Positions 43,408-52,515 of a stretch of 62,343 bases of DNA are shown piece after piece. The notes beneath the pieces are model-generated. The model saw only the letters and a program-made list of their open reading frames with translations, searched no databases and was not told where the DNA came from. The translations under genes were made by a program, and so were the position numbers. Within the stretch, counting starts at the first letter, position 1. Each line of letters begins with the position of its first letter. Location of the stretch: positions 1 to 62,343 of the forward strand of contig LAZY01000003.1 of assembly GCA_001013295.1 (NCBI GenBank), written 5' to 3'. Origin of the DNA: Chryseobacterium indologenes (GTDB lineage Bacteria > Bacteroidota > Bacteroidia > Flavobacteriales > Weeksellaceae).

Positions 43408-44925
43408 TTAAGATCTTGCTTTCTGTTTTACATTTCCTAAAATATCCGGGAAGTAAAGATCTGCAAGGTGATCAAATTCGTCTCCTCTCATAAACATGGT
43501 GGCATCTACTTCTTCGTAAGAGCTTCTTCCCGCAGCGGCAATCAGTTCATTGCAGGTATGCAGTGTATTTTTATGGAAATGATAGACTCTTTCTGCTTTA
43601 TCTATCACATCAAGACCTTTAATAAGCATCTTATCCTGTGTAGCAACTCCGGTAGGACAATTGTTTGAATTACATCTCAAAGCCTGGATACATCCTAAAG
43701 AGAACATAAACCCTCTTGCATTATTACACATATCTGCTCCCATGGCAACAGCTCTCAGAATATCTAAGCTGGTAAGTACTTTACCGCTGGCAATTACTCT
43801 AAGTTTGTTTCTTACATTATAATTGTTCAGTGTTCGGTTGACAAAGATCAAAGCTGGTTCCAGAGGCATCCCTACTCCATCTGAGAATTCCGGTGGTGCT
43901 GCTCCTGTTCCTCCCTCTGCACCATCGATCGTAATGAAATCCGGATAGATTTTCAATACGTTCATCTGTACACATATATCTTCAAATTCTTTTGTATCTC
44001 CTATACAAAGCTTAAATCCTACGGGTTTCCCTCCTGAAAGCTCTCTTAACTGCTGTACAAACCTCAACAGTCCGGCTGCATCAGAGAAAGAAGTATGTGA
44101 TGGAGGTGAAATAACAGTCATTCCCGGTGTTACGTGACGGATGGCTGCAATTTCCGGAGTATTCTTAACTCCCGGAAGAACTCCTCCATGCCCTGGTTTT
44201 GCTCCCTGTGACAATTTGATCTCAATCATTTTCACATTAGGAAGCGTTGAATATTTAGTAAATAATTCAGGATTAAATTTTCCTTCATCATCACGGCATC
44301 CAAAATACCCTGTTCCGATCTGCCAGCATAAGTCTCCCCCTTCAAGGTGATAAGGTGAAATACCTCCTTCTCCTGTATTATGGTAGAAATTTCCTTTTTT
44401 TGCTCCTCTGTTCAGGGAAATCTGTGCTCTGTCACTTAATGCTCCAAAACTCATTGCTGAAATATTGAATAAAGAAGCGTGATAAGGCTGTGTACACTGC
44501 TCTCCTCCTACCCAAACTCTTGGAAGTTCTTCTGACGGTGATTTCGCATAAATAGAATGCTTGATCCCTTCATATTTTCGGTGGTTCACTTCCAGCTGTG
44601 TACCAAATGCTACTGTATCACTCAGATTTTTAGCACGTCTGTAAACTGCAGAACGCTGATTTCTTGGAAATGGTTTCCCGTCGGTCTCCCTTTCGATGAA
44701 ATACTGCTGCATTTCGGGTGAAATACTTTCGAAAAAGTACCTGAAGTACCCCAATACGGGAAAGTTCCTCAAAATAGCATGTTTCGACTGGTAAGCATTG
44801 TACACACCCAATGCATAAATGGCGGATAGCAGTGTCGGTATCCAATAATGCGCTCTGATCAGCAGTGCTATAATCCATGTAGCAACTACTAATACAATTC
44901 CCCAAGATAAAAACTTATCTCTCAT
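43408..44925 (-). CDS. Membrane-anchored FMN-binding glutamate-synthase-family protein
   Basis: 505 residues. Two hydrophobic helices at about 8-25 and 29-45 are followed by the FMN barrel of glutamate synthase (GltB2-like): SMSFGALSDRAQISLNRGA, GEGGISPYH, IEIKLSQGAKPGHGG, TIDGAEGGTGAAP, RVIASGKVLT. The [3Fe-4S] cysteine pattern C-x5-C-x4-C is intact in LGCIQALRCNSNNCPTG. The amidotransferase domain of full glutamate synthase is absent, so it may be a stand-alone FMN/Fe-S oxidoreductase at the membrane. Its reaction is not known. It has no operon partner. Confidence 0.9.
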   Translation of the reverse strand: MRDKFLSWGIVLVVATWIIALLIRAHYWIPTLLSAIYALGVYNAYQSKHAILRNFPVLGYFRYFFESISPEMQQYFIERETDGKPFPRNQRSAVYRRAKNLSDTVAFGTQLEVNHRKYEGIKHSIYAKSPSEELPRVWVGGEQCTQPYHASLFNISAMSFGALSDRAQISLNRGAKKGNFYHNTGEGGISPYHLEGGDLCWQIGTGYFGCRDDEGKFNPELFTKYSTLPNVKMIEIKLSQGAKPGHGGVLPGVKNTPEIAAIRHVTPGMTVISPPSHTSFSDAAGLLRFVQQLRELSGGKPVGFKLCIGDTKEFEDICVQMNVLKIYPDFITIDGAEGGTGAAPPEFSDGVGMPLEPALIFVNRTLNNYNVRNKLRVIASGKVLTSLDILRAVAMGADMCNNARGFMFSLGCIQALRCNSNNCPTGVATQDKMLIKGLDVIDKAERVYHFHKNTLHTCNELIAAAGRSSYEEVDATMFMRGDEFDHLADLYFPDILGNVKQKARS

Positions 44926-44979
44926 GAATGTAGTATTTAAAAGTTTAAAAATAAATTTAGTGGAAATTTTGCAAAGAGC

Positions 44980-46326
44980 CTATGCTTTTGCTAAAAAATT
45001 TTGGTAGGAAGATTGCACAGAAACCGTGCCATCTGACAGGATTTTTTCTAAATTTAGAAATTCGATTTGGTTGACGAATGCAGGGTCAAAGTCTTTCTGG
45101 ACTCTCACATAATTTTCTGTAAAGCCAAACATTTTCCCGTCTTTATTCTCGTGCTCCCAAAGTACAGGAAGCGTTTTCCCCAACTGGGTCTGATAAAATG
45201 CCATTTTCTTCTTTTCAGAAAGAATTCTCAGCATTTTGTTTCGTTTTTTTCTTTCAGCTACCGGAACAACACCCTCCATTGCAGCTGCTTCTGTATTTTC
45301 TCTTTCAGAATAAGTAAATACATGAAGATAGGTAATAGGAAGCTCATTAAGGAAATTATAGGTTTCCATGAATAATTCCTCTGTTTCTCCCGGGAATCCT
45401 ACAATTACATCGACCCCAATAGCCGCATCAGGCATCACCTCACGGATTTTGTTGACTCTGTCATTGTAAAGTTTTGTCAGATAACGACGTTTCATTTTTT
45501 TCAACAAATCATCGCTTCCCGACTGTAACGGGATATGGAAATGCGGAACAAAGCTTTTGCTTTTAGAAACGAGTTCGATACTTTCATCTTTCAAAAGATT
45601 AGGCTCAATGGAAGAAATACGGATTCTTTCAATACCTTCTACCTTATCCAGTTCAGAAATAAGATCAAGGAAAGTATGTTCATGGCGTTTATTTCCAAAT
45701 TCACCTTTACCGTAATCACCGATATTTACTCCGGTAAGAACGATTTCTTTTATATCTTTTGCTGCAATTTCTGTAGCATTTTTAAGAACATTTTCGATGG
45801 TATCTGAACGGGAAATTCCTCTGGCTAACGGAATGGTACAGTAGGTACATTTGTAATCACAGCCATCCTGTACTTTCAGGAAAGCTCTGGTTCTGTCTCC
45901 TATGGAATAACTTCCGATAAAGAAGTCAGTTTCTTCGATCTCGCATGAATGAACAATTCCTTCATTTTCGGATTTTTCAAGATCATCAAGGTAGCTCAGA
46001 ATATTGAATTTTTCTTTAGCCCCCAAAACAAGATCTACTCCTTCGATCTGAGAGATTTCTTCAGGTTTCAGCTGTGCATAACATCCAACAATCACCACCA
46101 ACCCGTCAGGATTGGCTTTCATTGCTCTTTTTACATGAAGTTTACATTCACGGTCAGCATTTTCAGTTACCGAACAGGTATTGATAACATATACGTTCGC
46201 CTTTTCGTCAAAGCCTACTTTATCATAACCTGCATCTGTTAATTGACGGGCAATAGTAGATGTTTCCGCAAAATTTAATTTGCAGCCAAGTGTATGAAAT
46301 GCGGCAGTTCTGTGAAAAGTAGACAT
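44980..46326 (-). CDS. mtaB: tRNA t6A37 methylthiotransferase (MtaB)
   Basis: 448 residues. Radical-SAM enzyme that methylthiolates N6-threonylcarbamoyladenosine at tRNA position 37. The UPF0004 domain has three cysteines for one cluster (LGCKLN Cys15, NTCSVT Cys51, VGCYAQ Cys82). The radical-SAM motif is GCDYKCTYCTIPLARG (Cys156, Cys160, Cys163). A TRAM-type C-terminus follows. The HTLGCKLN start and SRSDT sequence favour MtaB over MiaB. It has its own promoter. Confidence 0.95.
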   Translation of the reverse strand: MSTFHRTAAFHTLGCKLNFAETSTIARQLTDAGYDKVGFDEKANVYVINTCSVTENADRECKLHVKRAMKANPDGLVVIVGCYAQLKPEEISQIEGVDLVLGAKEKFNILSYLDDLEKSENEGIVHSCEIEETDFFIGSYSIGDRTRAFLKVQDGCDYKCTYCTIPLARGISRSDTIENVLKNATEIAAKDIKEIVLTGVNIGDYGKGEFGNKRHEHTFLDLISELDKVEGIERIRISSIEPNLLKDESIELVSKSKSFVPHFHIPLQSGSDDLLKKMKRRYLTKLYNDRVNKIREVMPDAAIGVDVIVGFPGETEELFMETYNFLNELPITYLHVFTYSERENTEAAAMEGVVPVAERKKRNKMLRILSEKKKMAFYQTQLGKTLPVLWEHENKDGKMFGFTENYVRVQKDFDPAFVNQIEFLNLEKILSDGTVSVQSSYQNFLAKA

Positions 46327-46351
46327 TTGTTACTCCTGAATTTTATGGGTG

Positions 46352-46380
46352 CAAAGATAGTAATTTTAATGAGAACTCAA
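46352..46380 (-). promoter_or_regulatory. Full promoter of mtaB
   Basis: Read leftward: TTG (46380-46378), an 18-base spacer, TATCTTTG (46359-46352), 25 bases before the ATG. Both elements are exact. Confidence 0.6.
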
Positions 46381-46392
46381 GATTGATTCAGT

Positions 46393-46983
46393 CTATTGTT
46401 TATATTCATCCCTTACTTCCGGGCTGTTTTGAAAGCAGACAGGAGATGAATGGGCATCCGATTCTTCTGTGGAAAATTTGTTTTTCATTTCGGTATTGAA
46501 CTCCTGAGACTTGTTTCTGGCAATAGTAAGGGTTTTCCAGTCCTCATTTTTTATCATTTTAGCAATATAAATGATCTGCCCGATGTGGTATGGATAATGC
46601 GCAAGTTGTCTCATTACGGCATCGATTACCGAATGAGCTTCTCCTCTGATATAAAGGGTTGCATTGATATTGTCATCATTGATCTGTTTTAAAGCATCAA
46701 AAAAACAGTTCCAGCCTTTCTCCCAGAAATCAACAATTTCTTTTTTGGTGGTAAGGGTATTCACAAATTCTTCGTCCCGGTTGCGCCAGGATTTTTCACC
46801 GTCCTCCGTCAGAAAATTACTCCATCTTGAAAGCATATTTCCTGCTAGATGCTTTACGATTACGGCAATAGAATTACTTTCATCATTATACTGCCAGAAC
46901 ATCTGTTGATCCGTAAGCTGATCAAATGTTTTATCCCCGATAGATTTATAGTATTCAAAACGTTTTATAAAAAGGTCTTTCAT
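46393..46983 (-). CDS. DUF1572 / DinB-like protein
   Basis: 196 residues from the ATG at 46983 (MKDLFIKRFEYYKSIGDKTFDQL); upstream in-frame codons are AT-rich and lack a usual start. Four-helix-bundle DinB-type layout: FWQYNDESNSIAVIVKHLAGNMLSRWSNFL, RDEEFVNTLTTKKEI, and MRQLAHYPYHIGQIIYIAKMIK with the paired histidines that bind metal in DinB proteins. It is a member of the DUF1572 family, with possible thiol-dependent transferase activity by analogy. It ends with a short, divergent serine- and proline-containing tail. Confidence 0.85.
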   Translation of the reverse strand: MKDLFIKRFEYYKSIGDKTFDQLTDQQMFWQYNDESNSIAVIVKHLAGNMLSRWSNFLTEDGEKSWRNRDEEFVNTLTTKKEIVDFWEKGWNCFFDALKQINDDNINATLYIRGEAHSVIDAVMRQLAHYPYHIGQIIYIAKMIKNEDWKTLTIARNKSQEFNTEMKNKFSTEESDAHSSPVCFQNSPEVRDEYKQ

Positions 46984-47023
46984 TTTTTCTAATTTAACAA
47001 CTAATGTAAATATTTTCAAAAAC

Positions 47024-47049
47024 AAAACCACCTCAGATGAAGTGGTTTT
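47024..47049 (-). terminator. Terminator of the T9SS type B gene
   Basis: AAAACCAC (47024-47031) / GTGGTTTT (47042-47049) with a 10-base loop, followed leftward by a T-rich run; 22 bases after the stop codon. Confidence 0.7.
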
Positions 47050-47070
47050 ATCTATATATTTTATTTACAA

Positions 47071-49179
47071 TTATTCTCTGTTTTTCACCAATACCCAACC
47101 TGAAAATTTCACTGGGGTACTTTTCTTATCATTCTCATTCCATGTTACAGAATACCAATACGTCCCGGTAGGCACCCTTCTTCCTCCCAGAGTTCCGTCC
47201 CATTTATAACCATTAGATTTATCTGCCTGGAAAATTTTTCCTCCGTAACGGTCAAAAACACTCAGGATCAGATTCTGTTTATTACCCAGTGCAGAATAAT
47301 CGATCACATCATTTATTCCGTCTGCGTTTGGTGTAATGACATTCACCAGATTAGGGACAACAATTCCTACTTCCATAGGGTCACAATCGTAGGCATCTTT
47401 TACCAATACTTTATATTCTCCTCTTGAAAGGTTGGTGAAAACATTGGAATCCTGCCACACAATATTGTCTATTGAATATTTATAAGGCGGAGTACCTCCC
47501 ATTACAGATATAGTAATGGTATTGCTGGAAATATCAATACCAGAAATAACAGGCTGCTCAGAAGGCAGAACTCTTACAGTCTGCGTAGTAACGCAATCAC
47601 CAGTCTTAAGCTTCACCCAATACTCTCCAACACTTACTCTTATGGTTTGGGTAGTGGCCCCTGTGCTCCATGCATAACTTTTAAAACCGGGACCAGCATC
47701 CAATACCGCCTGGTCTTCAATACAGATGATCTTATCTTTAAGAAGATCAGAATATACCGGTGGGATAACCTCCAGCGTAATTTTAGCAACATTGTAACAT
47801 CCCTGCGCATTAAGCACCCTTACATACACAACACCATTAGGAGCAATATAGGCACCTGCATTCAGAATTTCATTGGTCTGATTGACAGCGTCTGTCAGTG
47901 AAGGATAATATTTTTTGACAGGAATAGGGTTCTGCTGAACAGCTACAGCAGCATTTGTCAGGTTAAAAGATGCTGTAGATGGATTGGTTTCTATAAAACA
48001 TGATTTCAGTGTAACATCTTTCACCTGTACTACCGGATGAAATTTTAAAGTAATCTGCGCCACTGCACTACAACCAAACTCAGAAATTACTTTCACATAA
48101 ATAATGCCTTCTGCAGAAACAAATGCCATAGGAGTTGTGATTTCATTGGTTCCGGCATTCAGATCAGACATTGTATGGTAATATTTCTTGGTCGCATTGG
48201 TTCCGGCAAAAACATCGGCGGTTGTCAGATCAAAAAGTGCTGTTCCTGCATTATTATTGTTACACTGCGTTAACGTTGCATTTTTAGTTGTAATAGCACC
48301 ATTTTTGAATTTAAATTTCCCAACCTGCCTACACTTATTAAGAGGATTATTGGTATTTGAAGGATCTGTATAATTAATACTGTAAAAATAGATGGTACTT
48401 GTATTTACAGTTTGTGGAACGGTAATAGGATTATTTCCTGTCAGTGCATCATTCTGATTCACATGATAGCTTACACCAAAATTCTGATTCCCGTTGATGA
48501 TGCTGCCTGATAATGTAGAAAAATCAAATGAAACCGTGTTAGCACATATAATTACCTCTCTTGGATCAGCTGGGTTAGCGGCCGGAATTCCAGGAGGGTT
48601 AAAGGGATGGGGCTGGATCGTAGGATCTGTGAACGGCGATGCCAGACTTGCCGTACCTCCCCACGTTAAAGAGAATGGGGCTGTTGTACTGCTTGTACTG
48701 CTTACCCAGTTATCGATGAACAAATAATAAGTTTGGCCCGGCAATACATCCAGATACCTGCAATAAGGTGTAGAGGATCCTCCAGCAGCATTAATAATGG
48801 TACTTGTCATATTCAATCCGGTAGCGGGGCCTGGGCCTATCACTGTTGCAGCATTACAACGTATGGGTGATCCTAAAGCGCCACAGTTTACATTCGGGCC
48901 AAAAATTGCCCAGTCATAATCGGCATCCGGATTATTCGGAATAAGATCAAAAGTCAACGTTCCTCCGGTTGCAATCGTAATTTTATACCAAATTGAATTA
49001 TGCTCACCCGTAAAGTCTATACAACTTCCGGAATTGACCAATTCCTTAATATTACCATAGCCTGAAGGACTATAAGTAATATTAGAATTCCCACAAACCG
49101 ACAGTGCGGTGGCGCAATCTGCCTGGGAATAAAAAAACTGCGATACACACAGCAGAATAAAAAATAAAGTTTTTCTCAT
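47071..49179 (-). CDS. Secreted protein with T9SS type B (gliding-motility-associated) C-terminal domain
   Basis: 702 residues. Signal peptide ending in FFYSQA. N-terminal cysteine-containing beta-rich domain (SCIDFTGEHNSIWYKITIATGG, DADYDWAIFGPN), then three Ig-like repeats each with a conserved cysteine and ITLKF/ITLEV ending. The last about 90 residues are a type B sorting domain (CHU_C): NVITPNADGINDVIDYS, LSVFDRYGGKIFQ, WDGTLGGRRVPTGTYWYSVTW. It should be exported by the T9SS and stay cell-associated. Single-gene unit. Confidence 0.92.
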   Translation of the reverse strand: MRKTLFFILLCVSQFFYSQADCATALSVCGNSNITYSPSGYGNIKELVNSGSCIDFTGEHNSIWYKITIATGGTLTFDLIPNNPDADYDWAIFGPNVNCGALGSPIRCNAATVIGPGPATGLNMTSTIINAAGGSSTPYCRYLDVLPGQTYYLFIDNWVSSTSSTTAPFSLTWGGTASLASPFTDPTIQPHPFNPPGIPAANPADPREVIICANTVSFDFSTLSGSIINGNQNFGVSYHVNQNDALTGNNPITVPQTVNTSTIYFYSINYTDPSNTNNPLNKCRQVGKFKFKNGAITTKNATLTQCNNNNAGTALFDLTTADVFAGTNATKKYYHTMSDLNAGTNEITTPMAFVSAEGIIYVKVISEFGCSAVAQITLKFHPVVQVKDVTLKSCFIETNPSTASFNLTNAAVAVQQNPIPVKKYYPSLTDAVNQTNEILNAGAYIAPNGVVYVRVLNAQGCYNVAKITLEVIPPVYSDLLKDKIICIEDQAVLDAGPGFKSYAWSTGATTQTIRVSVGEYWVKLKTGDCVTTQTVRVLPSEQPVISGIDISSNTITISVMGGTPPYKYSIDNIVWQDSNVFTNLSRGEYKVLVKDAYDCDPMEVGIVVPNLVNVITPNADGINDVIDYSALGNKQNLILSVFDRYGGKIFQADKSNGYKWDGTLGGRRVPTGTYWYSVTWNENDKKSTPVKFSGWVLVKNRE

Positions 49180-49340
49180 AGATATATATTTTCATGGTTA
49201 AAAGCAATAATGCATCAGGTTGATATTCAACCAATACCAAATATACCTATATTTTAATTAGAAACAATAAATTTCCAATAATTTTGAAATGTTTCAAATA
49301 AAAACACTTATATATTGAATAATACCAACTGTAAAACCTC

Positions 49341-50138
49341 TTATTTTATACTTGTAATATTACCACAAAGATTTTCAAGGTGAAAAATTTTATGGAAAGG
49401 GCTTTTCACTTCATTCAGGTGTTCCTTATCCTGGATAAATGTATATCTTGAGGCAATAGAATTCATATCAGAAACAATGACCAGCCAGCATTCGTCAACG
49501 GATGTATCGTAATAAGGAAATTTTTCATTCTTCTTTTCAATAAGTTCCAGGATCTTCTCGGAACAGAGTTCATCAAAAAGATTCATGCTGTACTCATGGG
49601 TAATAAATACATTTCTTCTGTGAAAAGATTTCCGGATACTTTTTACACAGCCTATCGGTTTGTTTTTTTTAATGCTTTTATAAATATTGATAATATTTTC
49701 CTGCTGGGTTTCCAGATTATCCAATTTGGTATCTGCATAGAATTCTAAAAAATAAACACCACGATATTTCGTAGTGTCTTCCTGTTCTAATAATATTTCG
49801 GCCTGACGGAACATTTTATTCAAAGTACTTTCCACTTTCTTCATTTCCAGATGGTTGATTACCTCGGTCAGTTCTATTCCGATTTTTTTGTCGTTGAGTT
49901 TGGCGATAAAGTCCGGACTTTCGCAGGTAAGGTTTTCAAATTTCACTTCTGGGAAATGATGCATAAAAGAGTTGAGAAGCAAAATCTCCGACTTCTTTCT
50001 GTATTTTTCCCGGTCATGAAGTGGGGATTCATCTATGGTACGGTGATATTTCTCTATGGGCTTTTTTTTCAAATGCCTGTTCAGGTAATATAAACTCAGA
50101 TTCTTAATCAGATCTTCATCAGAAAACGTCTTTTTCAT
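49341..50138 (-). CDS. PD-(D/E)XK-nuclease-like protein of unknown role
   Basis: 265 residues, no signal peptide, lysine-rich. After a helical N-terminus (KKSEILLLNSFMHHFPEVKFENL) it has SPDFIAKLNDKKIGIELTEVI, the beta-hairpin of PD-(D/E)XK nucleases: Asp of PDF, about 8 residues, then Glu of IEL. The residue expected to be Lys two places after Glu is Thr here, a variant seen in some members of this superfamily. A late CWLVIVSDMNS strand precedes the C-terminus. It is isolated, between a T9SS gene and the glucan phosphorylase, with no methylase or defence partner in view. The fold call is inference. Confidence 0.55.
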   Translation of the reverse strand: MKKTFSDEDLIKNLSLYYLNRHLKKKPIEKYHRTIDESPLHDREKYRKKSEILLLNSFMHHFPEVKFENLTCESPDFIAKLNDKKIGIELTEVINHLEMKKVESTLNKMFRQAEILLEQEDTTKYRGVYFLEFYADTKLDNLETQQENIINIYKSIKKNKPIGCVKSIRKSFHRRNVFITHEYSMNLFDELCSEKILELIEKKNEKFPYYDTSVDECWLVIVSDMNSIASRYTFIQDKEHLNEVKSPFHKIFHLENLCGNITSIK

Positions 50139-50308
50139 GTGTGATTTTTTTATTTAATTAAGAACACATGCAGCCATGGGCTTTCATCATTAAAAGTTTT
50201 TGATAATCAAAAATTTACACTCTTAAAGATAAGTAAAAAAACTATTCAACTCTTAGTTTTATCATTAATTTATTGATTAATTAATGTAAAGTTTATTTTC
50301 ATTATTAA

Positions 50309-50316
50309 TACCTTTG
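50309..50316 (+). promoter_or_regulatory. -7 promoter box for the alpha-glucan phosphorylase-like gene
   Basis: TACCTTTG, an exact TAnnTTTG, 25 bases upstream of the ATG at 50342. Confidence 0.45.
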
Positions 50317-50341
50317 CTCTTTATAACACAAACCCGCATTT

Positions 50342-52006
50342 ATGGATTTTAGGAATTTCAAAATACCCTACAACATCAATCCCCAATATTCCAAAAAAAC
50401 TGCCTATTTCTCAATGGAATTTGCCCTTGAACAGGTACTGAAAATATACTCCGGAGGCCTTGGATTCCTAGCAGGATCTCATATGAGAAGTGCTTACAAC
50501 CTTAAGCAGGATCTTATCGGAATCGGTATTCTCTGGAAATTCGGATATTATGACCAGGCAAGAAATCACGATCAGACGTTACAACCTGTATGGACGAGAA
50601 AGCTGTACAGTTTCCTTGAAGATACAGGAATAAAATTTCAAATCGAAATCCACAGTGCTCCAGTTTGGGTAAAAGTATGGTATCTTGATCCGGAAATTTT
50701 CAATACAGCTCCTATGTTTTTCCTTTCAACAGATGTTCCTGAAAATGATCACGTTTCAAAAACCATCTGTCACAAATTATATGACGCCAACGAATCTACC
50801 AAGCTGGCCCAGTATATTTTATTAGGAAAAGGAGGTGCAAAGCTTCTGGATGAAATGAACATTGAAAGAGAGGTCTACCACCTGAATGAAGCACATGGAC
50901 TTCCTGCAGCATTCTATCTACTGAAAAAATACAACGGAGATCTGAGTAAGGTCAAAGAAAAACTGGTTTTCACTACGCACACTCCGGAAGAAGCAGGTAA
51001 TGAAAAGCATAATTTTAAACTATGTCATGATATGTCTTACTTCTCAGGATACAGCATGGAAGAAGTAAAAAGCATTGAGGGTACAGATGATGACCGCTTT
51101 AATCATTCGCTATGTGCTCTGAAAATGGCAAGAATTGCCAATGGTGTTTCCCAGCTTCACGGGGTAGTTTCCAGAGCGATGTGGAATAAATATCCTGGAA
51201 TCTGTGAAATCAAATCTATTACCAATGCTCAGGAATTCAAATACTGGGCTGATAAACCGCTTTACAACGCCAAGGATGAAAATGATGAAACGGTTTTTGA
51301 TTACCGTAAAAAGCATTTGAAGAAGAAATTGTTCAGCATTGTGGCAGATCAGACAGGAAACCTTTTCAATCCTAATGTATTCACCATTGTATGGGCAAGA
51401 AGATTCGCCGGCTACAAACGTGCAGACCTCCTTCTACATGATAAAGAAAGATTCTACAGACTCCTGAACAATCCTAAATATCCGGTGCAGATCATCTGGG
51501 CAGGAAAGCCTTATCCTATGGACTATTCTGCGATCTCTACTTTCAACTCATTGGTTGAGGAAAGTAAGAATCATAAAAACATGGCTGTTCTTACAGGCTA
51601 TGAGCTTTCATTAAGTAAATCCTTAAAACAAGGTTCAGATCTTTGGCTGAATAACCCGAGAGTACCAAGGGAAGCATCCGGAACTTCAGGGATGACCGCT
51701 GCTATGAACGGTTCTGTCAACTTATCCACAGATGACGGCTGGATTCCTGAATTTGCCAAACACGGAGAAAATTCATTTGTAGTTCCAAAGGCAGATTATC
51801 TGAATATGAGCATCTACGAACAGGATACTTATGACCTGAATACATTGTACGAGATTCTTGAAAACCAAATCCTACCCACTTATTACGACCGTCCTGATGA
51901 ATGGAGAAAGATCCAGCAGAATGCGATGAATGATGTAAAAGATCAGTTCAATAGTGATCGAATGGCGGATGAATATTATAGAGTGCTGTATGGTGAGGGG
52001 AAGTAA
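50342..52006 (+). CDS. GT35 alpha-glucan phosphorylase homologue lacking the PLP lysine
   Basis: 554 residues, the short bacterial form of the family (TIGR02094-like). Recognisable blocks: TAYFSMEFALEQ, YSGGLGFLAGSHMRSAYNL, LNEAHGLPAAF, THTPEEAGNEKH, IVWARRFAGYKRADLLL (phosphate-site Arg/Lys), PVQIIWAGKPYP and PREASGTSGMTAAMNGSVNLSTDDGW. In canonical members the last motif is GT(S/G)xMK-x2-xNG, where Lys forms the PLP Schiff base. Here that position is Thr452 (codon ACC at 51695). Without PLP, phosphorolysis by the known mechanism should not occur, so the protein may act as another kind of glucan glycosyltransferase or in binding. The gene is otherwise intact. Confidence 0.88.
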   Translation: MDFRNFKIPYNINPQYSKKTAYFSMEFALEQVLKIYSGGLGFLAGSHMRSAYNLKQDLIGIGILWKFGYYDQARNHDQTLQPVWTRKLYSFLEDTGIKFQIEIHSAPVWVKVWYLDPEIFNTAPMFFLSTDVPENDHVSKTICHKLYDANESTKLAQYILLGKGGAKLLDEMNIEREVYHLNEAHGLPAAFYLLKKYNGDLSKVKEKLVFTTHTPEEAGNEKHNFKLCHDMSYFSGYSMEEVKSIEGTDDDRFNHSLCALKMARIANGVSQLHGVVSRAMWNKYPGICEIKSITNAQEFKYWADKPLYNAKDENDETVFDYRKKHLKKKLFSIVADQTGNLFNPNVFTIVWARRFAGYKRADLLLHDKERFYRLLNNPKYPVQIIWAGKPYPMDYSAISTFNSLVEESKNHKNMAVLTGYELSLSKSLKQGSDLWLNNPRVPREASGTSGMTAAMNGSVNLSTDDGWIPEFAKHGENSFVVPKADYLNMSIYEQDTYDLNTLYEILENQILPTYYDRPDEWRKIQQNAMNDVKDQFNSDRMADEYYRVLYGEGK

Positions 52007-52312
52007 TAAAAGGTGAAAGGGCTGAAAAGCGAATGAAGTAAAGAAAGCTAAGGAAGCTAAGAAGGCAAAGAAAGTTGAGAGAGTTTAAAGAGTTTAAAGA
52101 GAGAGAAGTTGAAAGTGGATAAGATTTGATAAAAAGGATTTGTTCTGTTTATTATGACGATTTTGCTGTTTTGCTTCAGAAAAGAAGTAACTAGTATCTG
52201 ATAAAAATGTCTGTACTATTCACTGCACAGATTTTACTATTCTACAATTTTGCCTTTTGGCTTCAACATAAAAAATGCCCGGGAAAAATTCCCGGGCATT
52301 TTTTATGTTGAA
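52007..52312. other. Purine-rich spacer and terminator region
   Basis: Bases about 52005-52125 are almost all A and G on the plus strand with imperfect units (aaagaaagctaaggaagctaagaaggcaaag, gagtttaaagagtttaaagagagag). No gene is credible. The rest is ordinary AT-rich DNA leading to the perfect inverted repeat at 52262-52312. Confidence 0.55.
52262..52312. terminator. Exceptionally long perfect inverted repeat, bidirectional terminator
   Basis: A 24-bp perfect stem (TTCAACATAAAAAATGCCCG..., 52262-52285) with a 3-base AAA loop and its exact complement (52289-52312). The GC core GCCCGGG is flanked by A/T runs, so it works as a terminator in both directions. It touches the stop codon of the DUF6496 gene. 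Confidence 0.85.
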
Positions 52313-52501
52313 TTATTTACTTTTTTTCTTCGGCGGCACTTTCAGGCCTTTTTCTCTTGCTTCAGAAATACCGATAGCTACGGCTTGTTTTCTGCTTGTC
52401 ACTTTCTTTCCGGAAGAAGATTTCAGCTTTCCTTCCTTGAATTCGTGCATTACCTTTCCTACTTTGTCCTGAGCTTTCTCTGAATATTTAGTCTTGCTCA
52501 T
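52313..52501 (-). CDS. DUF6496 small basic protein
   Basis: 62 residues, very lysine-rich: MSKTKYSEKAQDKVGKVMHE, then a KEGKLKSSSGKKVTSRKQAVAIGISEAREKG core typical of DUF6496 and a PPKKKSK tail. Probably a nucleic-acid-binding or chromatin-like small protein by composition; no function is established. It starts 14 bases after the upstream 157-residue gene, so the two are cotranscribed. Confidence 0.85.
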   Translation of the reverse strand: MSKTKYSEKAQDKVGKVMHEFKEGKLKSSSGKKVTSRKQAVAIGISEAREKGLKVPPKKKSK

Positions 52502-52515
52502 GATAAGATTTTTTT

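Noticed and set aside
52250..52483. Rightward frames over the DUF6496 gene and its terminator
   Set aside because: They read through the perfect terminator stem and are shadows of the real leftward gene.
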